A stretch of DNA of 64,000 nt from contig NZ_JAOEJU010000021.1 of the NCBI RefSeq assembly GCF_025447595.1, positions 1 to 64,000 on the forward strand, in the 5' to 3' direction. The translations under genes and the position numbers were made by a program. Numbering within the stretch: the stretch's first letter is position 1; each line of letters starts with the position of its first letter. The stretch comes from Pseudomonas koreensis. GTDB taxonomy: Bacteria; Pseudomonadota; Gammaproteobacteria; Pseudomonadales; Pseudomonadaceae. Under the pieces are notes generated by a model that was not told the DNA's origin, made no database searches, and saw nothing but the letters and a program-made list of their open reading frames with translations. Shown piece by piece: positions 8,251 to 16,371 of the stretch.

Positions 8251-9690
8251 ATGTCTCTGTTGATCCGTGGCGCCACCGTTGTTACCCATGATGAAAGTTA
8301 CCGCGCCGATGTCTATTGCGCTGACGGCGTGATCAAAGCCATTGGTGAAAACCTGGATGTTCCCGCCGGCGCCGAAGTGCTCGACGGCAGCGGCCAATAT
8401 CTGATGCCCGGCGGCATCGATCCACACACCCACATGCAACTCCCGTTCATGGGCACCGTGGCCAGCGAAGACTTCTACAGCGGCACCGCCGCAGGCCTGG
8501 CCGGCGGCACCACCTCGATCATCGATTTCGTGATTCCCAACCCGCAGCAATCGCTGCTCGAAGCCTTTCACCAGTGGCGTGGCTGGGCAGAAAAGTCCGC
8601 GTCGGACTACGGCTTCCACGTCGCGATCACCTGGTGGAGTGAACAGGTGCGCGAGGAAATGGCCGAGCTGGTCAGCCATCACGGGATCAACAGCTTCAAG
8701 CATTTCATGGCCTACAAAAACGCGATCATGGCCGCCGACGACACGCTGGTGGCGAGCTTCGAGCGCTGCCTGGAACTCGGCGCGGTACCGACCGTGCACG
8801 CGGAAAACGGCGAGCTGGTCTATCACCTGCAACGCAAGTTGATGGCCCAGGGCATCACCGGGCCGGAAGCACATCCGCTGTCGAGGCCCTCACAGGTTGA
8901 AGGCGAAGCCGCGAGCCGGGCGATCCGTATCGCTGAAACCATCGGCACGCCGCTGTACCTGGTGCACGTCTCGACCAAGGAGGCCCTCGACGAAATCACC
9001 TACGCCCGCAGCAAGGGCCAACCGGTCTACGGCGAAGTGCTGGCCGGGCATCTGCTGCTGGACGACAGCGTCTACCAGCACCCGGACTGGCAGACCGCCG
9101 CCGGTTACGTGATGAGCCCGCCGTTCCGTCCGCGCGGGCATCAGGAGGCGCTGTGGCATGGCTTGCAAAGCGGCAATCTGCACACCACCGCCACCGACCA
9201 TTGCTGCTTCTGCGCCGAGCAGAAAGCCGCGGGGCGCGACGACTTCAGCAAGATCCCCAACGGCACCGCCGGCATCGAAGACCGCATGGCGGTGTTGTGG
9301 GATGAAGGTGTTAACTCGGGACGCTTGTCGATGCAGGACTTCGTCGCCCTCACCTCCACCAACACCGCGAAGATCTTCAACCTCTACCCGCGCAAGGGCG
9401 CGATCCGTGTCGGCGCCGATGCCGACCTGGTGCTGTGGGACCCGCAAGGCACCCGCACCATCTCCGCCAAGACCCACCATCAGCAGGTGGACTTCAACAT
9501 CTTCGAAGGCAAGACCGTGACCGGCGTACCGAGTCATACCGTCAGCCAGGGCCGGGTGGTCTGGGCTGATGGCGACCTGCGCGCCGAACGTGGGGCGGGC
9601 CGCTATATCGAACGGCCAGCGTATCCGGCGGTGTTTGATTTGCTGAGCAAGCGGGCTGAGTTGCACAGGCCAGTTGCGGTTAAACGCTGA
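8251..9690 (+). CDS. hydA: dihydropyrimidinase (D-hydantoinase)
   Basis: A 479-residue cyclic amidohydrolase that opens dihydrouracil or dihydrothymine to the N-carbamoyl-beta-amino acid. The binuclear metal site is visible: His59 and His61 in DPHTHMQ, the carboxylated Lys in SFKHFMAYK (about residue 150), histidines in the VHAENGE and LVHVSTKEAL segments, and the Asp of TATDHC. Length is normal for the family. It is divergent from the NCS1 permease gene and followed, after a REP pair, by preT and preA. The product of this enzyme is the substrate of the carbamoylase at 4706-5989. Annotated D-hydantoinases are the same family; the genomic context favours dihydropyrimidinase. Confidence 0.93.
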   Translation: MSLLIRGATVVTHDESYRADVYCADGVIKAIGENLDVPAGAEVLDGSGQYLMPGGIDPHTHMQLPFMGTVASEDFYSGTAAGLAGGTTSIIDFVIPNPQQSLLEAFHQWRGWAEKSASDYGFHVAITWWSEQVREEMAELVSHHGINSFKHFMAYKNAIMAADDTLVASFERCLELGAVPTVHAENGELVYHLQRKLMAQGITGPEAHPLSRPSQVEGEAASRAIRIAETIGTPLYLVHVSTKEALDEITYARSKGQPVYGEVLAGHLLLDDSVYQHPDWQTAAGYVMSPPFRPRGHQEALWHGLQSGNLHTTATDHCCFCAEQKAAGRDDFSKIPNGTAGIEDRMAVLWDEGVNSGRLSMQDFVALTSTNTAKIFNLYPRKGAIRVGADADLVLWDPQGTRTISAKTHHQQVDFNIFEGKTVTGVPSHTVSQGRVVWADGDLRAERGAGRYIERPAYPAVFDLLSKRAELHRPVAVKR

Positions 9691-9702
9691 AATCCAGGCC
9701 TT

Positions 9703-9778
9703 CGGCCTTCGCTAGCAAGCTAGCTCCCACAGGGAAGTGCATTCCAAATGTGGGAGCGAGCTTGCTCGCGAAGAGGTC
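9703..9778. repeat. REP pair, tail-to-tail
   Basis: An inverted CGCTAGCAAGCTAGC variant is followed about 20 bases later by a forward GCGAGCTTGCTCGC copy. It sits inside what is probably the hydA-preT transcription unit. Confidence 0.85.
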
Positions 9779-9849
9779 CGCATAGACACCACAAAAAACC
9801 ACTGCCCGACAGAGGCAGAAAACCTCAATTAACCGTGAGGCAAAAAACC

Positions 9850-11217
9850 GTGATCGAGACCCTGAACCATCTCCCGCACCCGCACGAAAGTGCGGCCGCC
9901 CTCGCCGGCCATTTCACCGATCTGGCGCCGCCACTCAACGACCGTCAGGCGCATCTGGAAGCCTCGCGCTGCCTGTATTGCTACGACGCGCCGTGCGTGA
10001 ATGCGTGCCCGAGCGAGATCGACATTCCGTCGTTCATCCGCAATATCCATCAGGACAACGTGCCCGGTGCGGCGCAGAAAATCCTCTCGGCGAATATCCT
10101 CGGCGGCAGTTGCGCTCGAGTCTGTCCGACCGAAATCCTTTGCCAGCAAGCCTGCGTGCGCAACAACGCCCACGAATGCGCGCCGGTGCTGATCGGCCTG
10201 CTGCAACGCTACGCCGTGGACAACGCGCACTTCAGCGAGCACCCGTTCCAGCGCGCCGCCGCCACCGGCAAACGCATCGCGGTGGTCGGTGCCGGCCCGG
10301 CGGGATTGTCCTGTGCCCATCGCAGTGCGATGCACGGGCATGATGTGGTGATTTTCGAAGCGCGGGAAAAGGCTGGCGGGCTCAACGAATACGGGATCGC
10401 CAAGTACAAACTGGTCGACGACTACGCGCAGAAGGAACTGGATTTCCTCCTGCAAATCGGCGGCATCGAAATCCGTCACGGCCAGAAACTCGGTGAGAAT
10501 CTGACCCTCAGCGAACTGCATCAACAGTTCGACGCAGTGTTCCTCGGCCTCGGCCTGAACGCCAGCAAGCAACTCGGCCTGGCCCACGAAGACGCGCCCG
10601 GCCTGCTCGCCGCCACCGACTACATCCGCGAACTGCGCCAGGCCGATGACCTGTCGCAACTGCCGCTGGCCGAACACTGCATCGTCCTCGGCGCCGGCAA
10701 CACCGCCATCGACATGGCCGTGCAAATGGCCCGCCTCGGTGCCCGCGACGTCAATCTGGTCTATCGCCGTGGTGCGGCGGACATGGGTGCCACCGGCCAC
10801 GAACAGGACATCGCCAAGGCCAATCAAGTGCGGCTGCTGACCTGGGCGCAACCGGATGAAGTGCTGCTCGACGCTCAAGGCAAGGTGCGCGGCATGCGCT
10901 TCGCCCGCACGCATCTGGTGGAAGGTCGCCTGCAAACCACTGGCGAAACGTTCGAGCTGGCCGCCGATGCGATCTTCAAAGCCATCGGCCAGGCCTTCGA
11001 CGGCAGCGCCCTCGCCGACCCGCTGGCCCGCGAGCTGAAGCGTCAGGGCGAACGCATCCAGGTCGATGAAAACCTGCGCACCAGCATCCCCGGCGTGTAT
11101 GCCGGCGGTGACTGCACCAGCCTCGATCAGGACCTGACCGTGCAAGCGGTGCAACACGGCAAACGCGCCGCCGAGGCGATCAACGCTCAACTGATGCTCA
11201 ACGTGGAGGCTGCGTAA
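9850..11217 (+). CDS. preT: NAD-dependent dihydropyrimidine dehydrogenase, PreT/PydX subunit
   Basis: A 455-residue glutamate-synthase-small-subunit-like flavoprotein that passes electrons from NADH through FAD and 4Fe-4S centres to PreA. The N-terminal domain holds two cysteine clusters, CLYCYDAPCVNACP and CARVCPTEILCQQAC (residues about 41-103). Then come an FAD Rossmann motif (VVGAGPAGLSCA) and a nucleotide-binding motif (VLGAGNTAIDMA, about 280). The GTG at 9850 is preferred: GAGG at 9837-9840 is correctly spaced, and the next upstream ATG, at 9748, would read through a REP element. Its stop abuts the preA start, so translation is probably coupled. Confidence 0.93.
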   Translation: MIETLNHLPHPHESAAALAGHFTDLAPPLNDRQAHLEASRCLYCYDAPCVNACPSEIDIPSFIRNIHQDNVPGAAQKILSANILGGSCARVCPTEILCQQACVRNNAHECAPVLIGLLQRYAVDNAHFSEHPFQRAAATGKRIAVVGAGPAGLSCAHRSAMHGHDVVIFEAREKAGGLNEYGIAKYKLVDDYAQKELDFLLQIGGIEIRHGQKLGENLTLSELHQQFDAVFLGLGLNASKQLGLAHEDAPGLLAATDYIRELRQADDLSQLPLAEHCIVLGAGNTAIDMAVQMARLGARDVNLVYRRGAADMGATGHEQDIAKANQVRLLTWAQPDEVLLDAQGKVRGMRFARTHLVEGRLQTTGETFELAADAIFKAIGQAFDGSALADPLARELKRQGERIQVDENLRTSIPGVYAGGDCTSLDQDLTVQAVQHGKRAAEAINAQLMLNVEAA

Positions 11218-12492
11218 ATGGCCGATCTCTCGATTGTCTTCGCCGGCATCAAAGCCCCCAACCCGTTCTGGCTGGCCTCCGCGCCGCCGACCGACAAGGC
11301 CTACAACGTGGTGCGCGCCTTTGAGGCTGGTTGGGGCGGCGTGGTCTGGAAAACCCTGGGTGAAGACCCGGCGGCGGTCAACGTGTCGTCGCGCTACTCG
11401 GCGCACTACGGCAACAACCGCGAAGTGCTGGGTATCAACAACATCGAACTGATCACCGACCGCTCGCTGGAGATCAACCTGCGGGAAATCACTCAGGTGA
11501 AGAAGGACTGGCCGGATCGCGCGCTGATCGTGTCGCTGATGGTGCCGTGCGTCGAAGAGTCGTGGAAACACATCCTGCCGCTGGTGGAAGCCACCGGCGC
11601 TGACGGCATCGAGCTGAATTTCGGCTGCCCCCACGGCATGCCCGAGCGCGGTATGGGCGCGGCGGTCGGTCAGGTGCCGGAGTACGTCGAACAGGTCACG
11701 CGCTGGTGCAAGACCTATTGCTCGCTGCCGGTGATCGTCAAACTGACGCCGAACATCACCGACATCCGCGTCGCTGCCCGCGCTGCTCACCGGGGCGGCG
11801 CCGATGCGGTGTCGCTGATCAACACCATCAACTCGATCACCAGCGTCGACCTCGAACACATGGTCGCCCTGCCCACCGTCGGCAGCAAAAGCACCCACGG
11901 CGGTTATTGCGGTTCGGCGGTCAAGCCGATCGCGCTGAACATGGTCGCGGAAATCGCCCGTGATCCGCAGACCCAGGGCCTGCCGATCTGCGGCATCGGC
12001 GGCATTGGCAGCTGGCGTGATGCGGCGGAGTTCATCGCACTGGGCAGCGGCGCGGTGCAGGTGTGCACGGCGGCGATGCTCCACGGTTTCAGGATTGTCG
12101 ATGAGATGAAGGATGGTTTGTCGCGGTGGATGGACAGTCAGGGTTACGCCAGCATCGCCGAGTTTTCCGGGCGCGCGGTGGGCAACACCACCGACTGGAA
12201 GTACCTGGACATCAACTATCAGGTGATTGCGAAGATCGATCAGGAAGCGTGTATCGGTTGCGGGCGTTGCCACATTGCCTGCGAGGACACCTCACATCAG
12301 GCGATCAGCAGTCTGAAACAGGCCGATGGCACGCATCAATATGAAGTGATCGACGATGAGTGTGTGGGGTGCAATCTGTGTCAGATCACCTGCCCGGTGG
12401 CGGATTGCATCGAGATGGTGCCGATGGAAACGGGCAAGCCGTTTCTGGACTGGAATCATGATCCGAGGAATCCGTATCACGTCTCACCTTGA
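11218..12492 (+). CDS. preA: NAD-dependent dihydropyrimidine dehydrogenase, PreA/PydA subunit
   Basis: A 424-residue catalytic subunit that reduces uracil or thymine to the dihydropyrimidine. The N-terminal two thirds is an FMN-binding barrel of the dihydroorotate-dehydrogenase type, with the NFGCPHGMPERGMG segment carrying the active-site Cys and a TPNITD segment. The C-terminus has two 4Fe-4S motifs, CIGCGRCHIAC and CVGCNLCQITC (residues about 345-400). The ATG follows the preT stop codon directly (TAAATG). Together with preT it forms the bacterial counterpart of mammalian DPYD split into two proteins. Confidence 0.95.
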   Translation: MADLSIVFAGIKAPNPFWLASAPPTDKAYNVVRAFEAGWGGVVWKTLGEDPAAVNVSSRYSAHYGNNREVLGINNIELITDRSLEINLREITQVKKDWPDRALIVSLMVPCVEESWKHILPLVEATGADGIELNFGCPHGMPERGMGAAVGQVPEYVEQVTRWCKTYCSLPVIVKLTPNITDIRVAARAAHRGGADAVSLINTINSITSVDLEHMVALPTVGSKSTHGGYCGSAVKPIALNMVAEIARDPQTQGLPICGIGGIGSWRDAAEFIALGSGAVQVCTAAMLHGFRIVDEMKDGLSRWMDSQGYASIAEFSGRAVGNTTDWKYLDINYQVIAKIDQEACIGCGRCHIACEDTSHQAISSLKQADGTHQYEVIDDECVGCNLCQITCPVADCIEMVPMETGKPFLDWNHDPRNPYHVSP

Positions 12493-12517
12493 GGCATGCG
12501 GCGTCTGAGCTGACGCT

Positions 12518-12609
12518 TTCGCGGGCAAGCCCGCTCCCACAGGGTTCTCTGGTGTACATGACACTTGAGGACAACTCGAAAACCTGTGGGAGCGGGCTGC
12601 CCGCGAAGG
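12518..12609. repeat. REP pair, GCGGGCAAGCCCGC variant
   Basis: An inverted and then a forward copy with a GCGGGC core lie between the convergent ends of preA and the TetR regulator gene. The core differs from the GCGAGC copies elsewhere in the window. Confidence 0.85.
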
Positions 12610-12632
12610 CGTCGGCAGTCACAACACATGGC

Positions 12633-13253
12633 TCAAGGTTCTAATCCAATCCCCCGCAAAATCACGCTAGTCACCGTCTGCACCGCCCGCTCGAACTGCA
12701 TGTCCGACAGCGGCTGGTGCTCATTCAAAATATTCACCTGATGATCGAAGTCCGCATAGTGCTGCGTCGACGCCCAGATCATATACAGCAGGCTAGACGG
12801 CTCCACCGGCAAAATCCGCTTGTCCTCGACCCACTGCCGGATCTTCGCCTCCTTCATCTTGGCCCAGTCATACAGGCTCACATCCAGCGCCTCACCGAGG
12901 GTCGGCGCGCCGTGGATGATTTCGTTGGCCCAGACTTTCGAACCGTAGGGCCGGCTGCGCGAGTGGTTCATCTTGGCGCGGATGTAGCTGCTGAGCACCA
13001 CGCGCGGATCGTCGAACATCTCGAAGCACAGCGCGTCCTGCTTCCATACTTCCAGCAGGTCGAACAGCACCGCGCTGTACAGCTCGCTCTTGGTTGAAAA
13101 GTAGTAATGCAGGTTGGATCGGGGCAACTGAACTTCAGCGGCAATGTCCGCCATGGCGGTGCCGCCGAAGCCTTTTTCGGCGAAGACTTTTTCCGCCGCC
13201 AGCAGGATCTTGTCGACGTTGGTGCGGCGGATTTCGATCTTGTGATTGCCCAT
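12633..13253 (-). CDS. rutR: TetR-family regulator, RutR-like
   Basis: A 206-residue TetR regulator. The N-terminal helix-turn-helix spans residues about 12-58 (MADIAAEVQLPRSNLHYYFSTK includes the recognition helix). The C-terminal ligand domain resembles RutR (HSRSRPYGSKVWANEIIHGAP segment), which senses uracil or thymine in E. coli. The start at 13253 has GGGAGCC upstream; an in-frame start at 13304 lacks one. It is convergent with preA and closes the pyrimidine cluster, so it is the likely local repressor of the pyd genes. Its operator may be the hexamer array at 8030-8061; that is inference. Confidence 0.85.
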   Translation of the reverse strand: MGNHKIEIRRTNVDKILLAAEKVFAEKGFGGTAMADIAAEVQLPRSNLHYYFSTKSELYSAVLFDLLEVWKQDALCFEMFDDPRVVLSSYIRAKMNHSRSRPYGSKVWANEIIHGAPTLGEALDVSLYDWAKMKEAKIRQWVEDKRILPVEPSSLLYMIWASTQHYADFDHQVNILNEHQPLSDMQFERAVQTVTSVILRGIGLEP

Positions 13254-13400
13254 GAGGGCTCCCTGAAGACAACGTTGTTGAAGACTAGCATCCGCTCTGG
13301 GCAAGGGGCGACAGTCAAGAACGATTCTTCACACACTTGGGCTTTTTTCTGGTTTAGGATCGCCCTCCTTCTCCCCGCCAGACACTGAAGGCTCTTGTCC

Positions 13401-13835
13401 ATGACCATTCGAAAGCGCATCGCTGCGGATGATCCGCAGCTCGCCGCATTGTGGGAGCGCTCGGTCCGCGCCACCCACGATTTTCTTCCGGAAGACGACA
13501 TTCACCGACTGTTCCCGCTGGTGCGTGACACCTACCTGCCCGCGCTGAATGTGCAGGTCTTCGAGAACCCCGACCACTCCCCGGCAGGCTTCATCGCCAC
13601 CGACGACGACACCGTGCAGATGCTGTTCATCGACCCGGCCCGGCGTGGCCAGGGCATCGGCCGGCGCCTGCTCGACCACGTCCGCCGTCCGTTGCTGAAG
13701 GTCGACGTCAACGAACAGAACCCGCAGGCACACGGTTTCTACCGACACTACGGATTCGAAGACATCGGCCGCTCGGCACTCGACGGCGAAGGCCGGCCCT
13801 TTCCGGTCATTCACATGCGCCTGAAAGCCCTGTGA
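13401..13835 (+). CDS. GNAT-family N-acetyltransferase, YjaB-like
   Basis: A 144-residue GNAT enzyme. The acetyl-CoA pyrophosphate loop is RRGQGIGRRLLDH (residues about 77-89), followed by the DVNEQNPQAHGFYRHYGF segment typical of the YjaB branch. YjaB homologues acetylate protein lysines in E. coli, but the substrate cannot be read here. The ATG at 13401 is used rather than a TTG six bases earlier. It lies 47 bases before copC in the same direction; a functional link to copper is not evident. Confidence 0.8.
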   Translation: MTIRKRIAADDPQLAALWERSVRATHDFLPEDDIHRLFPLVRDTYLPALNVQVFENPDHSPAGFIATDDDTVQMLFIDPARRGQGIGRRLLDHVRRPLLKVDVNEQNPQAHGFYRHYGFEDIGRSALDGEGRPFPVIHMRLKAL

Positions 13836-13882
13836 TGCACGTTCTATACTCAGCCCGCCATTTCACTGAAAGGAATCTTTCC

Positions 13883-14245
13883 ATGCCGATGAAAAAACTG
13901 TTCACCGCTGGCGCGCTGCTGGCTTCGCTGGTCGTCACTTCCCAGGCGTTCGCCCACGCCCATCTGAAAAGCCAGACCCCGGCTGCCGACAGCACCGTTG
14001 CCGCGCCGGCCGATCTGCGCCTGGTGTTTTCCGAAGGCGTCGAAGCCAGCTTCACCAAAGTCACCGTGACCCGCGATGGTGCCCCGGTGGCGGTCAAACC
14101 GCTGACCACCGAAGGTGACAAGAAAACCCTGATCGTCACCCCCGAAGCCCCGCTGACCGCTGGCGAATACAAGGTCGAATGGCACGCGGTGTCGGTCGAT
14201 ACGCACAAAAGCGAAGGCGCTTATCAGTTCAAGGTTGGCCAGTAA
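13883..14245 (+). CDS. copC: periplasmic copper-binding protein CopC
   Basis: A 120-residue secreted protein. A signal peptide ends at about residue 24 (LVVTSQAFAHA), leaving the mature N-terminal His that acts as a Cu(II) ligand in CopC proteins. The Asp-X-His pair of the VSVDTHKSEGAYQF segment supplies the remaining Cu(II) ligands known for the family. There is no Met-rich Cu(I) site, so it appears to be a Cu(II)-only CopC. AAAGGAA lies upstream of the ATG at 13883, and a second ATG is 6 bases on. It is followed at 3 bases by copD. Confidence 0.9.
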   Translation: MPMKKLFTAGALLASLVVTSQAFAHAHLKSQTPAADSTVAAPADLRLVFSEGVEASFTKVTVTRDGAPVAVKPLTTEGDKKTLIVTPEAPLTAGEYKVEWHAVSVDTHKSEGAYQFKVGQ

Positions 14246-14248
14246 TTC

Positions 14249-15106
14249 ATGAGTGAAGCGCTGGTGCTGTGCCGGTTCCTGCATTTCATCGTGGTGTTGA
14301 TGCTGTTCGGGGCCTGGCTGTTCAGGCCACTGCTGCTCAAGGGTGAAGCGCCGCTTCTGGATCGGCACCTCGCGCGACTGACCCGCTGGCTGGCGGCGAT
14401 TGCCTTGGCCAGCGGCGTCATCTGGGCTTTGTTGATCACCGCCAGCATGGCCGGTTCGGCGGCGGCCGCGTTTGATCCGGCCACCGTCGAGCTGGTACTC
14501 GGCCATACGTTTTTCGGCCAGGTCTGGCGCTGGCATCTGCTGATCAATGCCCTGTTGCTGGCGTTGCTGCTTACGCCGTTGCGTTCGAACCGGCCATTGC
14601 GGCTGGGCCTGAGCGCGTTGTTGCTGATGACGCTGGCGCCGGTCGGTCACGGCGCAATGCTCGATGGCTTCAGCGGGCAGATGCTGATCCTCAATCAGGT
14701 CATTCATCTGACTTGCGTCGGCGCGTGGCTCGGTGGGTTGCTGATGCTGGTGATGATCCTGCGACAACCTGACCAGACCGTACGCGAAATCTTGCAGCGA
14801 TTCAGCGGGCTCGGTTACGGGCTGGTCGCCGGCCTGCTGGTCACCGGTTTGATCAACGTCCGCGTGCTCACCGGCCAGTGGTGGCCGACTCCATTGTTCT
14901 CGGGGTTTGCCCTGATCCTGTTGATCAAGGCGCTGCTGGTGTTCGGCATGCTTGCACTGGCGCTGTTCAATCGCCTGCGGATCAACGATTGCGAACAGCG
15001 AATCGACACCCTCAAACGCAGCGTGATGCTCGAATGGCTGCTGGGGATCGGCGCCGTGGCGGCGGTTTCCGTGCTCGGCACCCTGCCGCCAATGATCGCC
15101 GCCTGA
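14249..15106 (+). CDS. copD: CopD-family copper transport membrane protein
   Basis: A 285-residue integral inner-membrane protein with about 8 hydrophobic helices and the CopD-family histidines in the first helix (LCRFLHFIVVLMLFG) and in APVGHGAML and NQVIHLTCVGAWLGGL. CopC is thought to hand periplasmic copper to CopD for import, often for cuproenzyme assembly. The gene is tightly coupled to copC; no CopA or CopB gene is present, so this is the minimal CD pair. A copper-dependent tyrosinase is encoded about 11 kb away. Confidence 0.9.
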   Translation: MSEALVLCRFLHFIVVLMLFGAWLFRPLLLKGEAPLLDRHLARLTRWLAAIALASGVIWALLITASMAGSAAAAFDPATVELVLGHTFFGQVWRWHLLINALLLALLLTPLRSNRPLRLGLSALLLMTLAPVGHGAMLDGFSGQMLILNQVIHLTCVGAWLGGLLMLVMILRQPDQTVREILQRFSGLGYGLVAGLLVTGLINVRVLTGQWWPTPLFSGFALILLIKALLVFGMLALALFNRLRINDCEQRIDTLKRSVMLEWLLGIGAVAAVSVLGTLPPMIAA

Positions 15107-15125
15107 AGGATCACCACACATCCGA

Positions 15126-15214
15126 GTGGGAGCGAGCCTGCTCGCGATGAGGTCAACATTTGCGGCATTGTGCTGACCGACACTCCGCAATCGCGAGCAG
15201 GCTCGCTCCCACAA
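15126..15214. repeat. REP inverted pair (REPIN)
   Basis: Forward and inverted GCGAGCCTGCTCGC copies lie between the convergent copD and HlyD-family genes. Confidence 0.9.
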
Positions 15215-15228
15215 AATATTGGCAGGCA

Positions 15229-16371
15229 TCAGTGGGGTTGCGTATCACCCGCCGCCGTATCAATGCTGACCACCACCGACATCCCCGGCCGCAGGCGTTC
15301 GCTTTCTTGCTGATCCGGGTCAATGGTGACGCGCACCGGCACCCGCTGGGCGATTTTCACGAAGTTGCCGGTCGCGTTGTCAGCCTGCAATAACGCGAAT
15401 TCGGAACCGGTGCCCGGCGAGATGTGCTGCACACGTCCGGTAAACTTGCGATGGTTCAGGCTATCGACAGTGAAGCTCACTGGTTGCCCGACGCGCACGT
15501 TATCCATCTGGGTTTCTTTCATGTTGGCGATCACCCATTTCTGGTCCGGCACCAGCGCCATCAACTGCGCCCCGGAATTGACGTAAGCGCCCAGGCGCAC
15601 ACCGATCTGCCCGAGCTGACCGTCACGAGGGGCGATGATCCGGGTGTTGGACAGATCGATCCGCGCCAGTTGTACCGCCGCCTCGGCACTGGCCACCGCT
15701 GCCTCAAGCGAACCGCGATTGACGATCACCGTTTGCAGATCCTGCCGGGCGATTTCCAGGTTGGCCCTGGCCTGCGCCACCGCCGCAATGCCTTGCGCGT
15801 TGGCGGCCAGCGCCACGTCCACCTCGCGCAGGGACACGGAGCCGTCATTGACCAGCGCCTTGTTGCGCCGCAGGTCTGCCTCGCTCTTGCGTAACTGCGC
15901 TTCGCTGTCGGCCACCACCGCCTGCCGCAACTTGATCGTCGCTTCGGCGCTGTTGCGCTGCTGCACGACGTTGGCCAACGAGGCCTTTTGCACCGCCAGT
16001 TGCGCCAGCGACTGGTCGAGGCGTTGCTGATAAATGCGGTCATCGAGGCGCACCAGCAAATCGCCCGCCTTCACAAACTGGAAGTCCTGCACCGGCACCT
16101 CGAACACGTAACCACTGAGCTGCGGCCCGATGATCGTCACCTGCCCGCGCACCAAGGCGTTTTCGGTGGTTTCGACCGCGCTGCTGAACGGCGGCAACTG
16201 CCAGGCGTAAAGCACGATCAAAACGCCGACGATGGCAATCGCAGCAAATCCCAGCGACGAGATGATCCGCACCCGCAGCGAGCGCGGTTCGGTGTTCGGC
16301 GATGACGGCGGTGCGACACCTTCGGGGGTGGCGGCGATGGCATTGGTAGTCGTGGTAGTCGGTTCGGTCAT
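15229..16371 (-). CDS. HlyD/EmrA-type membrane fusion protein
   Basis: A 380-residue periplasmic adaptor. A Thr/Pro-rich cytosolic tail precedes one membrane anchor at about residues 33-55. Then come a lipoyl-like half (TIIGPQLSGYVFEVPVQDFQFVKAGDLL), a long coiled coil rich in Ala, Gln, Arg and Glu (about 115-235), the second lipoyl half and a C-terminal beta barrel. The start at 16371 is chosen because it overlaps the stop of the MFS gene upstream (ATGA), a sign of coupling. It probably bridges the DHA2 pump to an outer-membrane channel encoded elsewhere, since no OprM/TolC-like gene is adjacent. Confidence 0.9.
   Translation of the reverse strand: MTEPTTTTTNAIAATPEGVAPPSSPNTEPRSLRVRIISSLGFAAIAIVGVLIVLYAWQLPPFSSAVETTENALVRGQVTIIGPQLSGYVFEVPVQDFQFVKAGDLLVRLDDRIYQQRLDQSLAQLAVQKASLANVVQQRNSAEATIKLRQAVVADSEAQLRKSEADLRRNKALVNDGSVSLREVDVALAANAQGIAAVAQARANLEIARQDLQTVIVNRGSLEAAVASAEAAVQLARIDLSNTRIIAPRDGQLGQIGVRLGAYVNSGAQLMALVPDQKWVIANMKETQMDNVRVGQPVSFTVDSLNHRKFTGRVQHISPGTGSEFALLQADNATGNFVKIAQRVPVRVTIDPDQQESERLRPGMSVVVSIDTAAGDTQPH

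Noticed and set aside
9829..12273. An 814-codon open frame antisense to preT and preA.
   Set aside because: It mirrors the GC-rich codon pattern of two genes with clear cofactor motifs, spans their junction, and its translation is low-complexity His/Gly/Arg/Ala with no domain.
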